Origin: Entomortierella parvispora
Lineage: Eukaryota > Mortierellomycota > Mortierellomycetes > Mortierellales > Mortierellaceae
Length of the DNA stretch: 64,000 nucleotides
Assembly: GCA_963573315.1 (NCBI GenBank)
Contig: OY752145.1
Span: 2,170,001-2,234,000 of the forward strand
Direction of reading: 5' to 3'
In this document: positions 27,480 through 39,900 of the stretch, in pieces
Layout: each line of letters starts with the position of its first letter
Position numbering within the stretch: position 1 is the first letter of the stretch
The notes under the pieces: model-generated
The model's input: the letters and a program-made list of their open reading frames with translations, nothing else
The model's database searches: none
Told to the model about the DNA's origin: nothing
Translations under genes and position numbers: made by a program

Positions 27480-28353
27480 GTGTTAAAACCATTTCTGAGT
27501 ACTGTGTGCGCGAACAATCTCCACAGAAAAAGAAATGGGGCCTCTTGGACATTGCTATTCATGGCGTGGGTGTTGAGAACTTGCCCGAGATACAAGGCGA
27601 TTTTTTTTTTTTGTGGGTGCGATCGATTTTTTTTTTTTGGGTTGAAATTTTCTGTCATTTCTATTTTCACGTGTACCTTCTGGAGGCTGTCTTTTCTGCA
27701 AACCTGTCTTTCAAACACACACCGTACTGAAGTAGAAATAATGATCTCATATTTTACCTGATTGTAGAACCAAAAAAAAAAAATGCCATTGCAGCCTTCA
27801 ATTGAAAGGTAACAGACTCGCAAGAAAATATAAAGTTTTGAAAAAAACATCCGAGTAGTTTTGGAGGTAGATATCTCGGTCATTTCTGGAGGCAGAACCT
27901 TCAAACTTCATTCATCTCAAATAGTGGTTATATAAAAGAATATAGAAACACTAGGGCATTCAGTTGTTATATCTTCACAAAGAAGCAAGGGAATGGAGTG
28001 GACAGTAAAACAAAACGCCTTTTTTTTTTTTTTTTTTTTTTTGTAGAAATCGGTTTTTCTGCCTGAACTTGGCCTCGTCTCTGTCTTTTGCATGCGCAAA
28101 ATCGATTGAATAGGGCTCTTTGAATTGATCGCGGATTTTAATTTTTACAAAAAAGAAAGGACCAGCATGCATCATTTGTCTCCCCTGACCTTGGCCTATT
28201 ACACACATCTTTAATAAACAATCAACAATCATATTTCCTTCCCGTTACCCACTGTTTCCGACATTTGGTTTGACCTTACGGCGCATTACAACATTTTATT
28301 TTCCATACAGGGACAATTCGAACCAAGGCTACGGCTAGTAAACAACAACTGAG
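27480..28353. other. Intergenic, AT-rich with homopolymer T runs
   Basis: This is the border between the transposon cluster and host genes. It contains T runs at about 27601-27612 and 27628-27639 and a run of about 23 T at 28020-28042, but no supported gene. It would include the 3' region of the UFD2 gene. Confidence 0.6.
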
Positions 28354-31300
28354 CTACTTGTCAACATCCATAGGCTCTGTCTGCAGATCTTCGCCGATTT
28401 TCTTTGATCTCTGGGCAGCTTTCCATGCCTGTATTTTCGCCTTCAGATCAATATCTACCGTTGCAAAACAAAATAAAAAGAAATGAGCAAGCATATTCGC
28501 GTCTCTTCCATGTCATTCATATATCATCCATGTTACCATCAATGACGTCGCCAATCTTCAAAGGCATTCGATTAAATGGATCCGTGGTGTCCGAAAGCAA
28601 GTGGGATTTGATTGTGCTTCGATCGATCGATATCTGGGACGTTGGAAGTATGACTGGGTCTTCCATGAGAGTATACAGCAGTGGATCTATGGAACAGTCG
28701 TAGAGAAGAGTATGTCAGTATATGATGGCCAAAGTCATTCAGATAATATTGCCAACATCAACGAGTTGTAATACCCAAGAAGTCATCAGGAATGTCGCCA
28801 AGCTCCTCTTCATCAGCCGCTCCTTGCTGACGAACATCCTCCACTTTGCGAACAAGCCTGTGCAACTTTGCAATCTCGTCCGGACTCTTAAGATTGCGTC
28901 CTTCGAGAATACGACTGGCCTTGCTAAATATGCCAGCACTGTAGCTACGATCGTCGCGTGCAAGTGCTGCAATGAATGCCGGGCAGTCTAAATGCAAGTA
29001 AATTGCAATGATATCTGATAGCAGGACACGCGGTTGGAATCGATATTCTTCTGGATTCTTGACCTAAATAATTGCAAGTGGCACATACGTAAGACATCTT
29101 GTATATAAGAAATTACGTGGGGCCACACAGCGTCTTACTTTAAGGGTCGACATTTTCTCGCCCACCAGAATCACGAGGTTATAATCCAACATGGTAGCAA
29201 GCCGATCTACAATTTCGGCAGTCAAAAAAGGCTCCTTGATCTCCTGTGTCATGTACGCGAGCATGTTGACAGTCTCGTTCCCGAGCGCAATGTAGGACGA
29301 GGCCTGGCGCTGAGCTGTCCTCATGACACCTTCTCTTTCTTGCCTGTGCTGTGGGGATGCAGCGGCCCAGGCAATTTTGTCTTCCATTTCGACCTCGATT
29401 TCATGAATCTCCACAAGCTTGGTGAGACCCTCATCCAGCAGGTACGTAGTATCATTCATAAGTAAGTTTGCGAACCGAACGAAAGTTTCTGAGCGCCTAT
29501 TAGACGGGCAGATCACGTCAGCATGAAAGATCTTCAGACAATCACAGTAAACTTCAGCATTAGCCCTCTTACATGCTCTCCGCTTTCACCATTTCGCGGT
29601 GAATCGGATTGGTCCAGACAAATTTGAGGATCTGGGATATGTTGTATCGGATATTGAACTTGTCGTAGAACTGTGAATGCCGACCAGTATTTTCTACCTC
29701 GACGTAGAAGTTCATGATTGCTGGAATCAAATACTTGAGCGCTACAGGGTGAGTGTTCAGTTTGATACCCAAAGTGTCGTCATTTCTTTGACCACGGTAC
29801 GGAAGAGTCATATAAAAGAGGATCTACAGATGATCAGATATAGGTCAGTATCATATTGTATGACTATACTTAGGGACCGTCCACAAGACGCTTGAAAACA
29901 AACCTCCACAAGCTTGGCCTTTAAATGAGGGTTCTTGATGTAGCCAGGAGTGACCAAAAAAACAACAGTAAAGGTCACTAGTTCATCCAATGTTGATGAC
30001 CCGACAGTTTCCGGCGAATGTCGAAGGACAAACAGGAAAAATTCGACAATGTCCTCAATTATAAACTCCGGCAAGATCGCAAAGTTGTCATTTGGCTCTT
30101 CAGACAGAGGTAGCTCCATACGCTTTTGAGGGTACGCATGAGCTCCATCGACAACTCTGAGCAGCCACACCATGACCAGGTTGTAGAAGCGGAACGAGTG
30201 ATTCAAAATGATGGGATCCAAGATCTGAGACTGCATCGAGAGTCGAAATGTAAGCATCTTCTCCAATTGCGCCTCATATCTCTTGATTAACAGTCCATTC
30301 TCGGCTGACAGTTGCCCGGCTGTTTCCTGTTCTTTCAGGCGATCATACTGGTCTCTCATTTCGTAATAGTCCTTTGTGAACCGCTTGTAATCCACATACA
30401 TCCTGGACAAGCCAATATGGTGAAAGCCCAAAGTAAGGAAAAATATGTCGGATATAAAATTGGCTGTCGTGGACTCTGAATCTGCGGAGTACTCATCCAC
30501 TTTTTCCTTGGAGGCACATATTCTCGTCTCCTTGCCGATGTCAATCTTCGACTCGCCTTTAAAGAAGGTTTGGGATATTCTGTCAACTTTCGAATGTTGA
30601 CTATCCATAAAGGGGTCACAAAACTGCATAAGGACTTCCGAAATGTTGAAGATAAAGCCGTCGCCAGAGACAGTGGCGCGATCGACCTGCATCTGGGCGC
30701 GACGTTCATTCTTCTTTAAGACCGAGTAAAAATATTCCAAAAGTCGTTCTCTAGCCTCTGGTGCTGATCGAATAATGCCATTCGTTGCCTGAAAGAGCGA
30801 AGTATGTATTCCTCTGACAGTTCCACGAATTGAAGCAAAAGCCCCGCTCGAGTCCGCCTTGTTCCTATTCAATCCAGTACCAAATAATTCCGCCACAGAT
30901 GGCTATTTGGAGAAGCATTTCGTGTCAATTGACGTTGTGCAGCAATATCGACAACACATTCAGTTATTCAATATAGCTTACATCGTCGATGCAAAATCCT
31001 GACGTTTTGAAGAATGGACCAAGTGTTGACACAATCTCAATTTGCCGGGCAGTAGCGTTTGGTGGATTCCATGTGGCGACTTGGGGAATGACTGCCGCAA
31101 TCCCAGGGATCTCAATCAACGCCAACAAGGCCCTCATTGGAGTTCTCCAATCCGTCAAAATGGAGGTATTCCTGGCTTTAGCAGCGACCCCTGAAACCAG
31201 AGGCTGGATTATGTTCTCTAAGCCATCATCCTTAAACCTGATCGACAAATCCCTCAGGAACTCAGCAGGAACTCCAGAGGGAGAATCTGGGTCTGCTAGA

Positions 31301-32541
31301 AGACGCTCAACCAATTGAGAGGCACCTAAAGGATTGGAGCTATAGAAGTGATAAGAAAACTGTTAATATAATTTAAAGACTGACGCAAGCTTGACCAATG
31401 AGCCATCCAATGAGTACCTTTGGATTTGGGGAAACATATCGGGCATTTGCAGCACTAGGCCTGAGTAAGACACAAGGAGACCTTTGGAGCAATTGAGCGC
31501 ATGAACACGTTCTTCAATGACGCTTTTGGGGAGAGTCTAGATTTGCAGTTATATTTGAAATTAAATTAGAACAATTAGGACGCCAAGAAGGGGCCGCACC
31601 AATAGGTCTTACTCTGGCTCTTGACGTTTGCAACTTGACATTCTCTAGTCTCTTCCAGCAATCCAAAAGGTAGTCGAAGAGAGAGTATTGAAGTTGTCCA
31701 CGGTCTAGCAAGTGAGCATTCTCTGCTTCCTTTGGGTCAACCGACATACGATCTACGAGCACTCGATCCAGAGAGGCTTGGTTGATCATCAATGGTTCTA
31801 TTAAAGCAAGGGATAATTGAACTTTCTTGTGAACACCTATCCTTTTGCCAGAATATAGAATGCAAACACCCCACAGCCCTGCCAAATATTACCATTCTCT
31901 GCCTGAAGTTCTTTCGCTAGACTAGAGAGAAACAGTAGTGGCGCCACCGCCTTTTCGTTCTAAAACAATCACCAAGGGTCAGCAGTCGGCTTCCAACAAT
32001 TATTTGCAGGTCCTATGCTCAAAACATACCAGAGAGACCAGCAGAATGCGAGAGAGAGCCTCGTTTTGCCAGGCATCAAATGAGAGGGCAGGCTGCTTTG
32101 GTGTAATTGGGGCGGCAGGCTATGAAGAATGCGGAGCAGTTTCGATGAGTCACAATAGAATCAACGAGTAAATCTACTGCTGACGCCTGCATGCAAAGGG
32201 GAGTTGGCGAAGGATGCGCACCTTTGGAAGAACAGGGTTGTTGGTTATGTCAGCAGCCTTTGGGGTTGTTGGTCGAGGAGGAGGGATGGAGGCTGGCATA
32301 AGAGTGGGTATTTCAGGACTGGAAGAAGAGGAGGCGATCGTAGTACTTCGTGCTTCCTGCGATCCCTGGAGTTTTTCGAGCCGCTTTAGGCGAATCTAAC
32401 GAGTGAGTCGGTGGAGGATGGATGTCACAGTTAGCGAGGGTATTAGAATGTAGGTCTGAATGTAGAAAGTTGCTCTTTGACCATCATTACTCGTTCGCGC
32501 TCCTCCTGGGAAAGAGGTGCATCGTTAGACGCGTCCTGCAT
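28354..32541 (-). CDS. UFD2: Ubiquitin conjugation factor E4 (UFD2-type U-box ligase)
   Basis: A 13-exon model on the minus strand gives 1076 aa and keeps frame: 32491-32541, 32222-32395, 32030-32119, 31893-31959, 31613-31836, 31418-31536, 30982-31339, 29904-30902, 29573-29823, 29139-29496, 28775-29063, 28537-28686, 28354-28454. The long Ufd2 core (e.g. [14 protein letters not shown] across an exon junction, [27 protein letters not shown]) is followed by a C-terminal U-box ([19 protein letters not shown] ... DPFNRMPL, about residues 990-1045). Ufd2 proteins extend ubiquitin chains on substrates passed to Cdc48/p97 and the proteasome. I chose the start [15 protein letters not shown] because it splices in frame to the conserved IRLKRLEKL motif. 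The length fits the family (about 960-1100 aa). Confidence 0.93.
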
Positions 32542-33162
32542 AGTGAATGAAGAGGGAGGGATGTGGATGTGTCTGCGAGATGGACGGGTTGATGGTGAGG
32601 AAGCTTGCGCGTTGCGGATGCAGTCTGTGAAGAACGAGGTCACGCCCAGACCCTTAAGCTCTCTAGCAGAATTGACCAATGATCTTGGCACGGCAGGTCA
32701 GCAGTCGAAAAAAAAACGCAACAACGCGCTCTGTTGCTGTTCACTCGCAGGGAGGCTCTTTGCTTTCGTCCGAACCCCCGAATCAACGAAGAATGAGAGC
32801 TCCAGCTAATCGAGCAGAGAATGCGAAAGTAGCATGGCGAAATCAGTTCGATCAATTCATTACCTTGAATGACCTAAAATTAAGTACTGGCAATACCTCT
32901 TGCAACAACCCCACAGGCGTATCTCCAACAGAATCAAAGTCCATCAGCGATGGTTTCAGGTAACTTTAGAGGGCACAAATCAAGGGGATACAGGTTTATC
33001 TATGAGCGAGAGTGAACGATCTTGCGCATGTGTAGTCGTTCGTACGGATATGAGTGCGTTTGTGTGTGTTCATGTCCTTGCGAGCGCGCGTAAGGTAAGG
33101 GATGACGAGAAACACCGCATTCACGCGCGCGTGAAGGCAGATCGCGTCAGTAGTCGCAGGAG
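32542..33162. other. Intergenic between UFD2 start and the C2CD3-like gene end
   Basis: This holds the promoter side of UFD2. It contains an A8 run (about 32709) and alternating purine/pyrimidine stretches (TGTGTGTGTT, GCGAGCGCGCG, about 33060-33130). ORFs here are short and look random. No TATA box stands out. Confidence 0.5.
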
Positions 33163-36100
33163 CTACGCGGCAGAAGACACCAGCGAGCTTGAGCGGGAGC
33201 GGGGATGGATCCAAATGTCGGCATCCAGCTGGCCGATGACAGTGCCGTGTCTAGATCTTATGTCATATAGTGATGACTCAAGCCTCCATCCTTCTCTACA
33301 GGTACCACTACCCTTGCCAAATCCAGACTCATTTGCCCTTCGTTGTTGAGATCGATATGAATGTTTTTCTGGCTCAACATTGTCCTGTCTGAACGCAAAG
33401 TTGTTATCAAAGTGAAGGCTGGAGAATGAGACATCCTTTTGGATGATCCGGCCGAGTATCTTGTGCAGTGGCAGTTTGGCAGTCCCCAGCTCGACCATAG
33501 TTTGCCGCTTGTGATTCAACTTCCACAGCTCGACCGAGATATTCTCGAGCATGCAAGCCGCCATAATCTCCGGGGTAAGTACGAGTGGGCATTGCGCCAT
33601 GAAGTTGAAATGCTGGGCATGAACAGGGTCTGCCGTAGACGCCATCTTGACTGCTTTTGAATAGGCATAAGTCCACCTATCTCGTGCAGTTTCATACTTT
33701 AGATCAGGCCAGCTTGTGATCGACTCTTTAGGTCGTTTTTGGAGTCGGGACTGCCGACCAGATAAGCCCCTCCGCTCAGACACCCTTGAGGACCTACGGC
33801 TACTTGATTCAGCTGCATCGCTGGTCATACTTACGTCGGAGCCTTTGCGTCTGGACCCATAGCTACCCTCGCTTGATGAAGGATACTCGGGCTTAAGAAG
33901 GGCTGACATATTTCTAACCGGGAAGAGATCGGGGATGTCGCTAAATAGTTCCCCAGCGCGGGGGTTCATCCTGATTTGAAGACGATCGTTGTTGCTGAGA
34001 CGCCTCTTGTACAATTTAGAAGTATCGCCGGGGAGGTGATTGACACAGGACGGCGGTCGCTTATATTCCTCATGTGTCAGTAACGATGGCTGCAGAGTCG
34101 GCAGAGGTGGGTTTGATTTTCGAAGACTGTCGACTTTTTGGCTAGATTGCGATGCACGAGCCTGCGGCCAGGGCAAAGGCGGTTTCGCGTCCCCGCCCCT
34201 GTTCGATGTTTTGTGGAGACCTGCCTTTGAGATTTTCATGTTGGTAGTCTGCGGAGAGGCCACTCCAGACATGATAGGTGCTGCTGAAGGGTGCAGTGAG
34301 CTCCCGGCAGTTTTCTTCTGTGGCGATGCCGCCGTTGAGTGGTGTCGGTCACAAGCTCTTGGGACTTGACTTGAAGGGTTCGCGTCGTTCCTATGTCGCC
34401 CTCTTCCACGATAGTCTTGCCGAAACTCAGTCGACCTTCCGGATCTTTTCAATAGTCCATTAGTGGTCAAATATGCTGTGGGTATGGCGACTTCTAGCAT
34501 GAACAGAGACTTTGCAGGCCAGTACGGTAAATTGTCATCATCTAGACTATGCGAGTCTGACGCTCGAGGAGTTTTTAAAGATCTTGCATGAACTTCTGCG
34601 GGGTCCAATGCAAGACTTGTCCTCATTCCTATTGTCCACAAAGAGAGGGTGTTTATAAGTATGTGTACATCTCAACCCGCACAAGCGTATTTTCCATCGA
34701 GATTGCATTAAGACATACCTTGAAGAAGATCTTGTCCACGGGAAAGAACAGCGTCCAACCGACCGATGGCTGCAGCAGTAGCGCCAGAACGTGGGCGAGA
34801 TCGAGAGGTCTGACCATTGGCGGCATTGGATCTATAGGTATCCTGAGACTTGCGCCGATTCTCATATGGCAGCGATTCATTAACCCAGGTTTGCGGTCGC
34901 TGACGAAAACTCTTGCCATCAGCTGACAGGTCAGTTCTTGGTTCAGGGATAATAACCTTCTGGTCTCTAGAGTGCTGTGTCAGTGGCTTCAACTCCTCGA
35001 TAACATGTCGGCGGTACTGCCTCTCCGTTGAATGACCATTGGAGACCGGGCGCGACTCATGGCGGCGATCCAGTAGCCAAGAGTCCTTGGAATGACCTTG
35101 GTTAAATATGGAGGGGCGCAACTGCCGGGATGGGTCTTGCCCTGCGCCATGGCGACTGATATCGAGGTCTCGTTCTCGAGACAAATCATGTCCATGGAGG
35201 TGCGCCCGAGATTGAGAACGACGTGAGTTAAAAGAGAGTCCGTGATTATGTTTTGGGAGAGGCATCGAGGCAGTTGACGCCAACTCTGATTCTTCAGACG
35301 TTTCACTGACTTGGGAGGTGTCTTGAGCCCAAGCCTGGAGGACGACCATGCCAAGAGCAATTCCAGACCGAAATATGTTTTCATGCGCGAAAGAGGCAGA
35401 TGTGTTTTTGGCGATGTGTGTGAACGGAAAGACACCTGAGAACGTGCCATTGATGTTGTGGAACAGGTCGCTGATATTCGGGATGGTGGTCGAGGCAACG
35501 AGGTCGGGGGTGATGTGGATATCCAGTGTTAAAACAGATGGCTCCTGAAAATACCGACCAAGTTGCTCAAGCGAGCAGCGGACGGGATAGGCCACTGTTA
35601 GCGGGAATGCGGAGGGAGGCAGCATTGGCAGAGGCTTTCTAACGGCACAATCTTTCCCGATTCCTTCAAGCGGTGATGCGAGTGGTTGAGGATAACGTAT
35701 TCTTGCCGGACTGTCCTTTCGCCTGCGGATCGCGTTCAAGAAACGGGCTCCTACCCAGGGCTTCTTGGGCGGGGGGGCTGGGACGAAGGCACCTGCAACG
35801 GCAGCAGTGGAGAGCGTTTGCAGTTGCAAATCTGACTTTTGCAACCTGGTTGAGGTCTGTGCCAAAGTCTGCAATTGGCTACCAAGGATGCGAAATTCGT
35901 CGTCTTGCTCTAGTCGTAGTTGGAGCTGATGGGCTTCAATGGCTGGCGGTAGGGAACCATTGATGTTGGGATAGACAGACAGTGAGCTGGACGCGTGTTC
36001 TTTCCACCATCGCATCGTAACCTTTATCCTGGAAGGGATAACGATCCCAGCTTTGTCAAGAGCTCCGATCAGCTCTGGAGTGAAGGTCACTGTGGGCAAA

Positions 36101-36219
36101 CTTACAGCGAGATACCGCTGAATGACGCCTTTGAGGTTCGGCGGTAACGAATGTGCGTCATGGCTCGAAGCTGAGGCAGATGGAGACGCCTCCACTGACG
36201 GTCGGCGCGACTTTGACAT
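33163..36219 (-). CDS. C2-domain protein resembling centriolar C2CD3/CEP120
   Basis: Two exons (34719-36219 and 33163-34628) give 988 aa, with the intron GTATGT..AG in frame. I chose ATG 36219 (MSKSRRPSVEA) as the first ATG in a frame otherwise started by non-ATG codons. The N-terminal part has RIKVTMRWWKEH (about residues 82-93) and a region LGRYFQEPSVLTLDIHITPD followed by an INGTFSGVFPF strand. Their order resembles the N-terminal C2 of animal C2CD3 (an RWWGE motif, then YL..M..LVLEV). A long Ser/Arg-rich disordered middle leads to a C-terminal C2-like domain (LVLTPEIMAACMLENISVEL, TVIGQLDADIWIHP). C2CD3 is a centriole distal-end protein. The match is by eye, so the function in a fungus is uncertain; it could be another C2 scaffold. 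Confidence 0.45.
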
Positions 36220-36971
36220 GCGAATGAAGGTTTGGTTGCAGAGTTCAGAAGAAAGGAGAGGGACGATCCTCAGGCACACAGGCCTGGGATTGCTTGTTTT
36301 TGAGAAATGAAGAAGAGAAGAGATGGGCCGGGCTGGATCTTTGCAGATGATTGAATGCTACCTGCAGGGAGAAGAGACGTGAGAGCCACAGAGAAAGGGG
36401 GGGGGGGGGAAGGAAAGAGGACGCTTGTGGCACAAACAACAAAACATTCGCGGTCTCTGAAGTGCCACACGCACGAAAGTCCAGGGAGGCATGCGGGAGG
36501 GGAGTGAAAGGGAAGGGAAGGGAAGAGCAGGGAAGGGCAGGGAAGGGAAGGGAAGGGAGGGAGGCGGAAAGAAAAGAAGCGGAGACAAGCAAAGACAGGC
36601 AAAGGCAGGCAAGGAAAGACAGGCAAGGAAGGACAGGGCGAGCAAGAGGCGACGCACCGCACGCGGGGCTGTGCCGCCCGCAGGCAGTGCGCTTGCTGTG
36701 ATTTGTTGCTTGGTTTTTATTTTATTTTCTCGCACCCACAACAAGAAACAGGGAAGGGCATCATCATCATCTTCATCATCATCCTGCCTGCAACTTCATT
36801 CCTCCCGTCCCATTTGCGCATCCACACAACCACACCCCTGCATTTCTGCATTTGACAGACCTTCAACCGGTCTACCCAACTAGGCGCAGCACAGACAAAG
36901 ACGCACACACACAAGACACACACCTTCTCTTTCGTCGTTCGTCGGCACAACCTCTCCCTGTTGCTGGCATC
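36220..36971. other. Divergent intergenic region with G-rich purine tract
   Basis: This is the shared 5' region of the C2CD3-like gene (-) and the RhoGAP gene (+). The plus strand has a run of about 10 G (about 36399-36409) and, at about 36505-36560, many GGGAA repeats, a strong G-quadruplex candidate. Purine-rich AGGCAA repeats follow. Close to the RhoGAP start are CATCATCATC repeats (about 36758-36783) and AC-rich leader sequence. Confidence 0.7.
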
Positions 36972-39900
36972 ATGTCTCAAAGCTCCCGGTCCGATTCCCC
37001 CTCCCAGGGGCACGGGCACAGCCACGGACACACCCAGGCGCCACTCCAGGATGTTGATGTCGCCATGCAGCAGATCACCACGGAACGCAACTCGCTCCGA
37101 TCCCAGAATGATCAGCTCTGGAAGATCATTGAAAAGCAGCGCATCATCATTCAGAATCTTCAAAAAGACCTTGCAAAGACTGGCGCCGAGCGGGACCTTC
37201 TTCGCGGTCATCTTGCGACCGAGCACTCTTCCCTCCGCTCCAATAACCCCAACAACATCAACAGCATTGGTTCTGATTCCAGTTCTGCTGCCAAAGCCAA
37301 TAGTCACGAACAGCAGCAGCATGCCATGTACCTTGCTGAGAGAAAGACCGCTCGGGACAAGGAGTTGCCACAACCAGATCAGCATCGGTCGGAAGCATTA
37401 TCTACATCAGAGATCGACGTCCAAGACACCAAAGAAGCCTCAGGATCCTCAGTTGCTGATTCACCCGCACCTGAAGGCGATGGTCAGGAGGCGGCTTATC
37501 AAAGAGACGAATTGACGACTGCCAGCCTATTGTCGCCGGATCATCAGAGCCAAACTCAAGCCACTACCCCTTTCAATCCTATTGGGTCCACTGTCAAAAC
37601 ACCTGCATTTGTCCGTGGAGACGGCCCCGACCCTGCTATGCCGGACAGCAGTGATGACACTCCGTCGGAGGAGCAGCGTCCATTCCTGGGTACTCCATCT
37701 GATTCAGAGCCTGCGTCGCAGTCCAGCTTGGACACTTCAGACCGTCATCTGCAAGTCTCAACTCTGCTGCAGCAAAACCTCGTCGCCGAGAGTGACATGT
37801 CACCAGGTACAGTTCCATTTTGTTTGTACATACTGTATATGTACAGTACAGTTTGTAGAGCCCGCTTGTCAATCATTAGCTAATCCATTTTGTTCTCTGT
37901 GCAACCACAGAGCAATATCGCTCCTCTTCATCCTCAACGACCGCGAGCCCTACAAATAGTCGCAGTGTCTCAGGCAATCTGGCATTTACTCTAGCTTTGC
38001 CACACATACCGCAGTTGCCACCTCGGTCACCGCGGAGGGAACGGAGGGACAGAGGAGACAGCGCGTCACCTGCAGTGTCAGACAACGAAGATGACGGAAT
38101 ACAGGCGTCCTCTCCAAGCAAAATCAGAGGAACCTCCCACGTAATAGGCGACCGCTACTCGAATTATCCGACTCATTCGACACAATCGACCGACTTCTTA
38201 CAACAACCTCCACGGTTGCAAATCGCCACTATTCCTCTGGGAGCTCAGGACCAGTACGATGAAGTTATCTCTGCTACAAAAATCAACAGTCTGTACGCCA
38301 GCGAAGCGCCGTCTAGCACTAAGCTTACTGCGAGCAAGGCTACCCGTAAGAACATCTCGGCCCAAATTCCCACTATTTCCTCCGAGGGATTAGAGCGACC
38401 GAAAGGCTCTCTGGAGCTTGGCCTGGTGTCTCCTTCAACAGGCGCGAGCTCAGCTTCGACGCCCGCCTCACCTGTCGCTGCTATTATTGACCAAGATGCG
38501 GAGAAATTCAGGATTTACATGAACATGTTGAATAGCCCAAGTCGTCGAAATGTGTCGGCGCCTATTCAAGCCACGGGAAATAAGCAGGATCTCGCATCAG
38601 CCCTCGGACAGGCTGTAGCGATGGAAAATATTCAGCAGCAAATTGAGATCAAAAACCAGCTCATGGGCCAGGTTCAGAGTACGCGGATTGTTTTATATTT
38701 GTAAAGACTACTAATATGGAGAATCCAAAAAATTAATACTTGCAATTCGGCCCTTTGTTTCCTAGGCCACGGTGGTCGTGGGTTAAACCCAGTAAAGTCT
38801 CGGCTCCAAACAGCACGCAGTCATGGCAACATGTCAGCTCCCATTTCATTGCACGAATCGTCTTCAAAACATTCTATGGAAGACGGAGATGGGAACGATC
38901 ACAAAACGCTTTCTGATGCCATGGAAAATAATAGTAGTCAGCTCTCGTTGCCTTCCGATACTCGAAACAGGAAACGTGATTCATCAGTGCACTTGAATGA
39001 CGAATACCCGAGGATATTGTCGCGGTCAACGTCGCAACTGCGAGACGATGAGGACGCTTCACTGACGGAAAACAGTATGCCTGTCTTGCCGAGGCGCAAC
39101 GATTCTCAGAATCCGCTGGATCAGTTCCATAACTCCGATAATGGTCACCCTATACGTGTCGCCTCGCCCACACCTTCTGCGAACTCGTCCCTGGTCAATA
39201 CGTTGACGAATGTGCAGCCGTCACAGTCTCAATCCCGTTCTTCTCCCAGCCATCATCAACAAGCCTTCAGCATGTTCGCAGACAATCTTGAGTTCGTGTC
39301 TGTCCTTGTTGTAGGTAGCAATATCAACACGAACGATAGAGGCAAGGAGCAGCTGACTTTTTTTATCTCAATTGGGCAAGAGGTGCAAGACTCAAGTGAA
39401 GAAATCATGTGCTCTCACAAAGAAAGCGATGAGCTTTGGAGGGTTGAGAAGCAGTACACTGATTTTGTCAATCTCGACGCAAAGGTAGTAAAACAAGAAT
39501 ATGCCAAGGAATTGGAATGGTCAAAGGCAATTAATCAACTGCTGCTATTATTTCCCGCTTATCCTATAGTTGCGTGTTACTCAATCAAGAAACATTATCA
39601 ACTCACTCCCAAAATTGCCTGAAAAGAGCCTCTTCAACAACCATGCGCCGTCCAAAGTCGATGCTCGAAAGATCGCATTGGAGCAATATTTGCAGCAAGT
39701 CACATCCTTGCGTATCAAAGACACACGAGACTTATGTGAGTTTCTTAGCACAAATGTTGTCGAGCGTGAGGTTGCTCGACCAAGACATGATGCTAGGTGG
39801 AAGGAAGGATATCTGACCAAACGCGGCAAGAACTTTGGAGGATGGAAGACGCGATATTTCATGTTGAGAGGCCCCGTTTTGGAATACCTTGATACAGTAC

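Noticed and set aside
31861-31892. An alternative exon edge at 31878 giving a 14-base intron in UFD2.
   Set aside because: Too short to be spliced; the 56-base intron 31837-31892 has proper GT..AG ends and keeps the frame.
36351-36883. Arg/Glu/Gly-rich ORFs on both strands.
   Set aside because: They are translations of the low-complexity purine tract and differ by frame only; no start context or homology.
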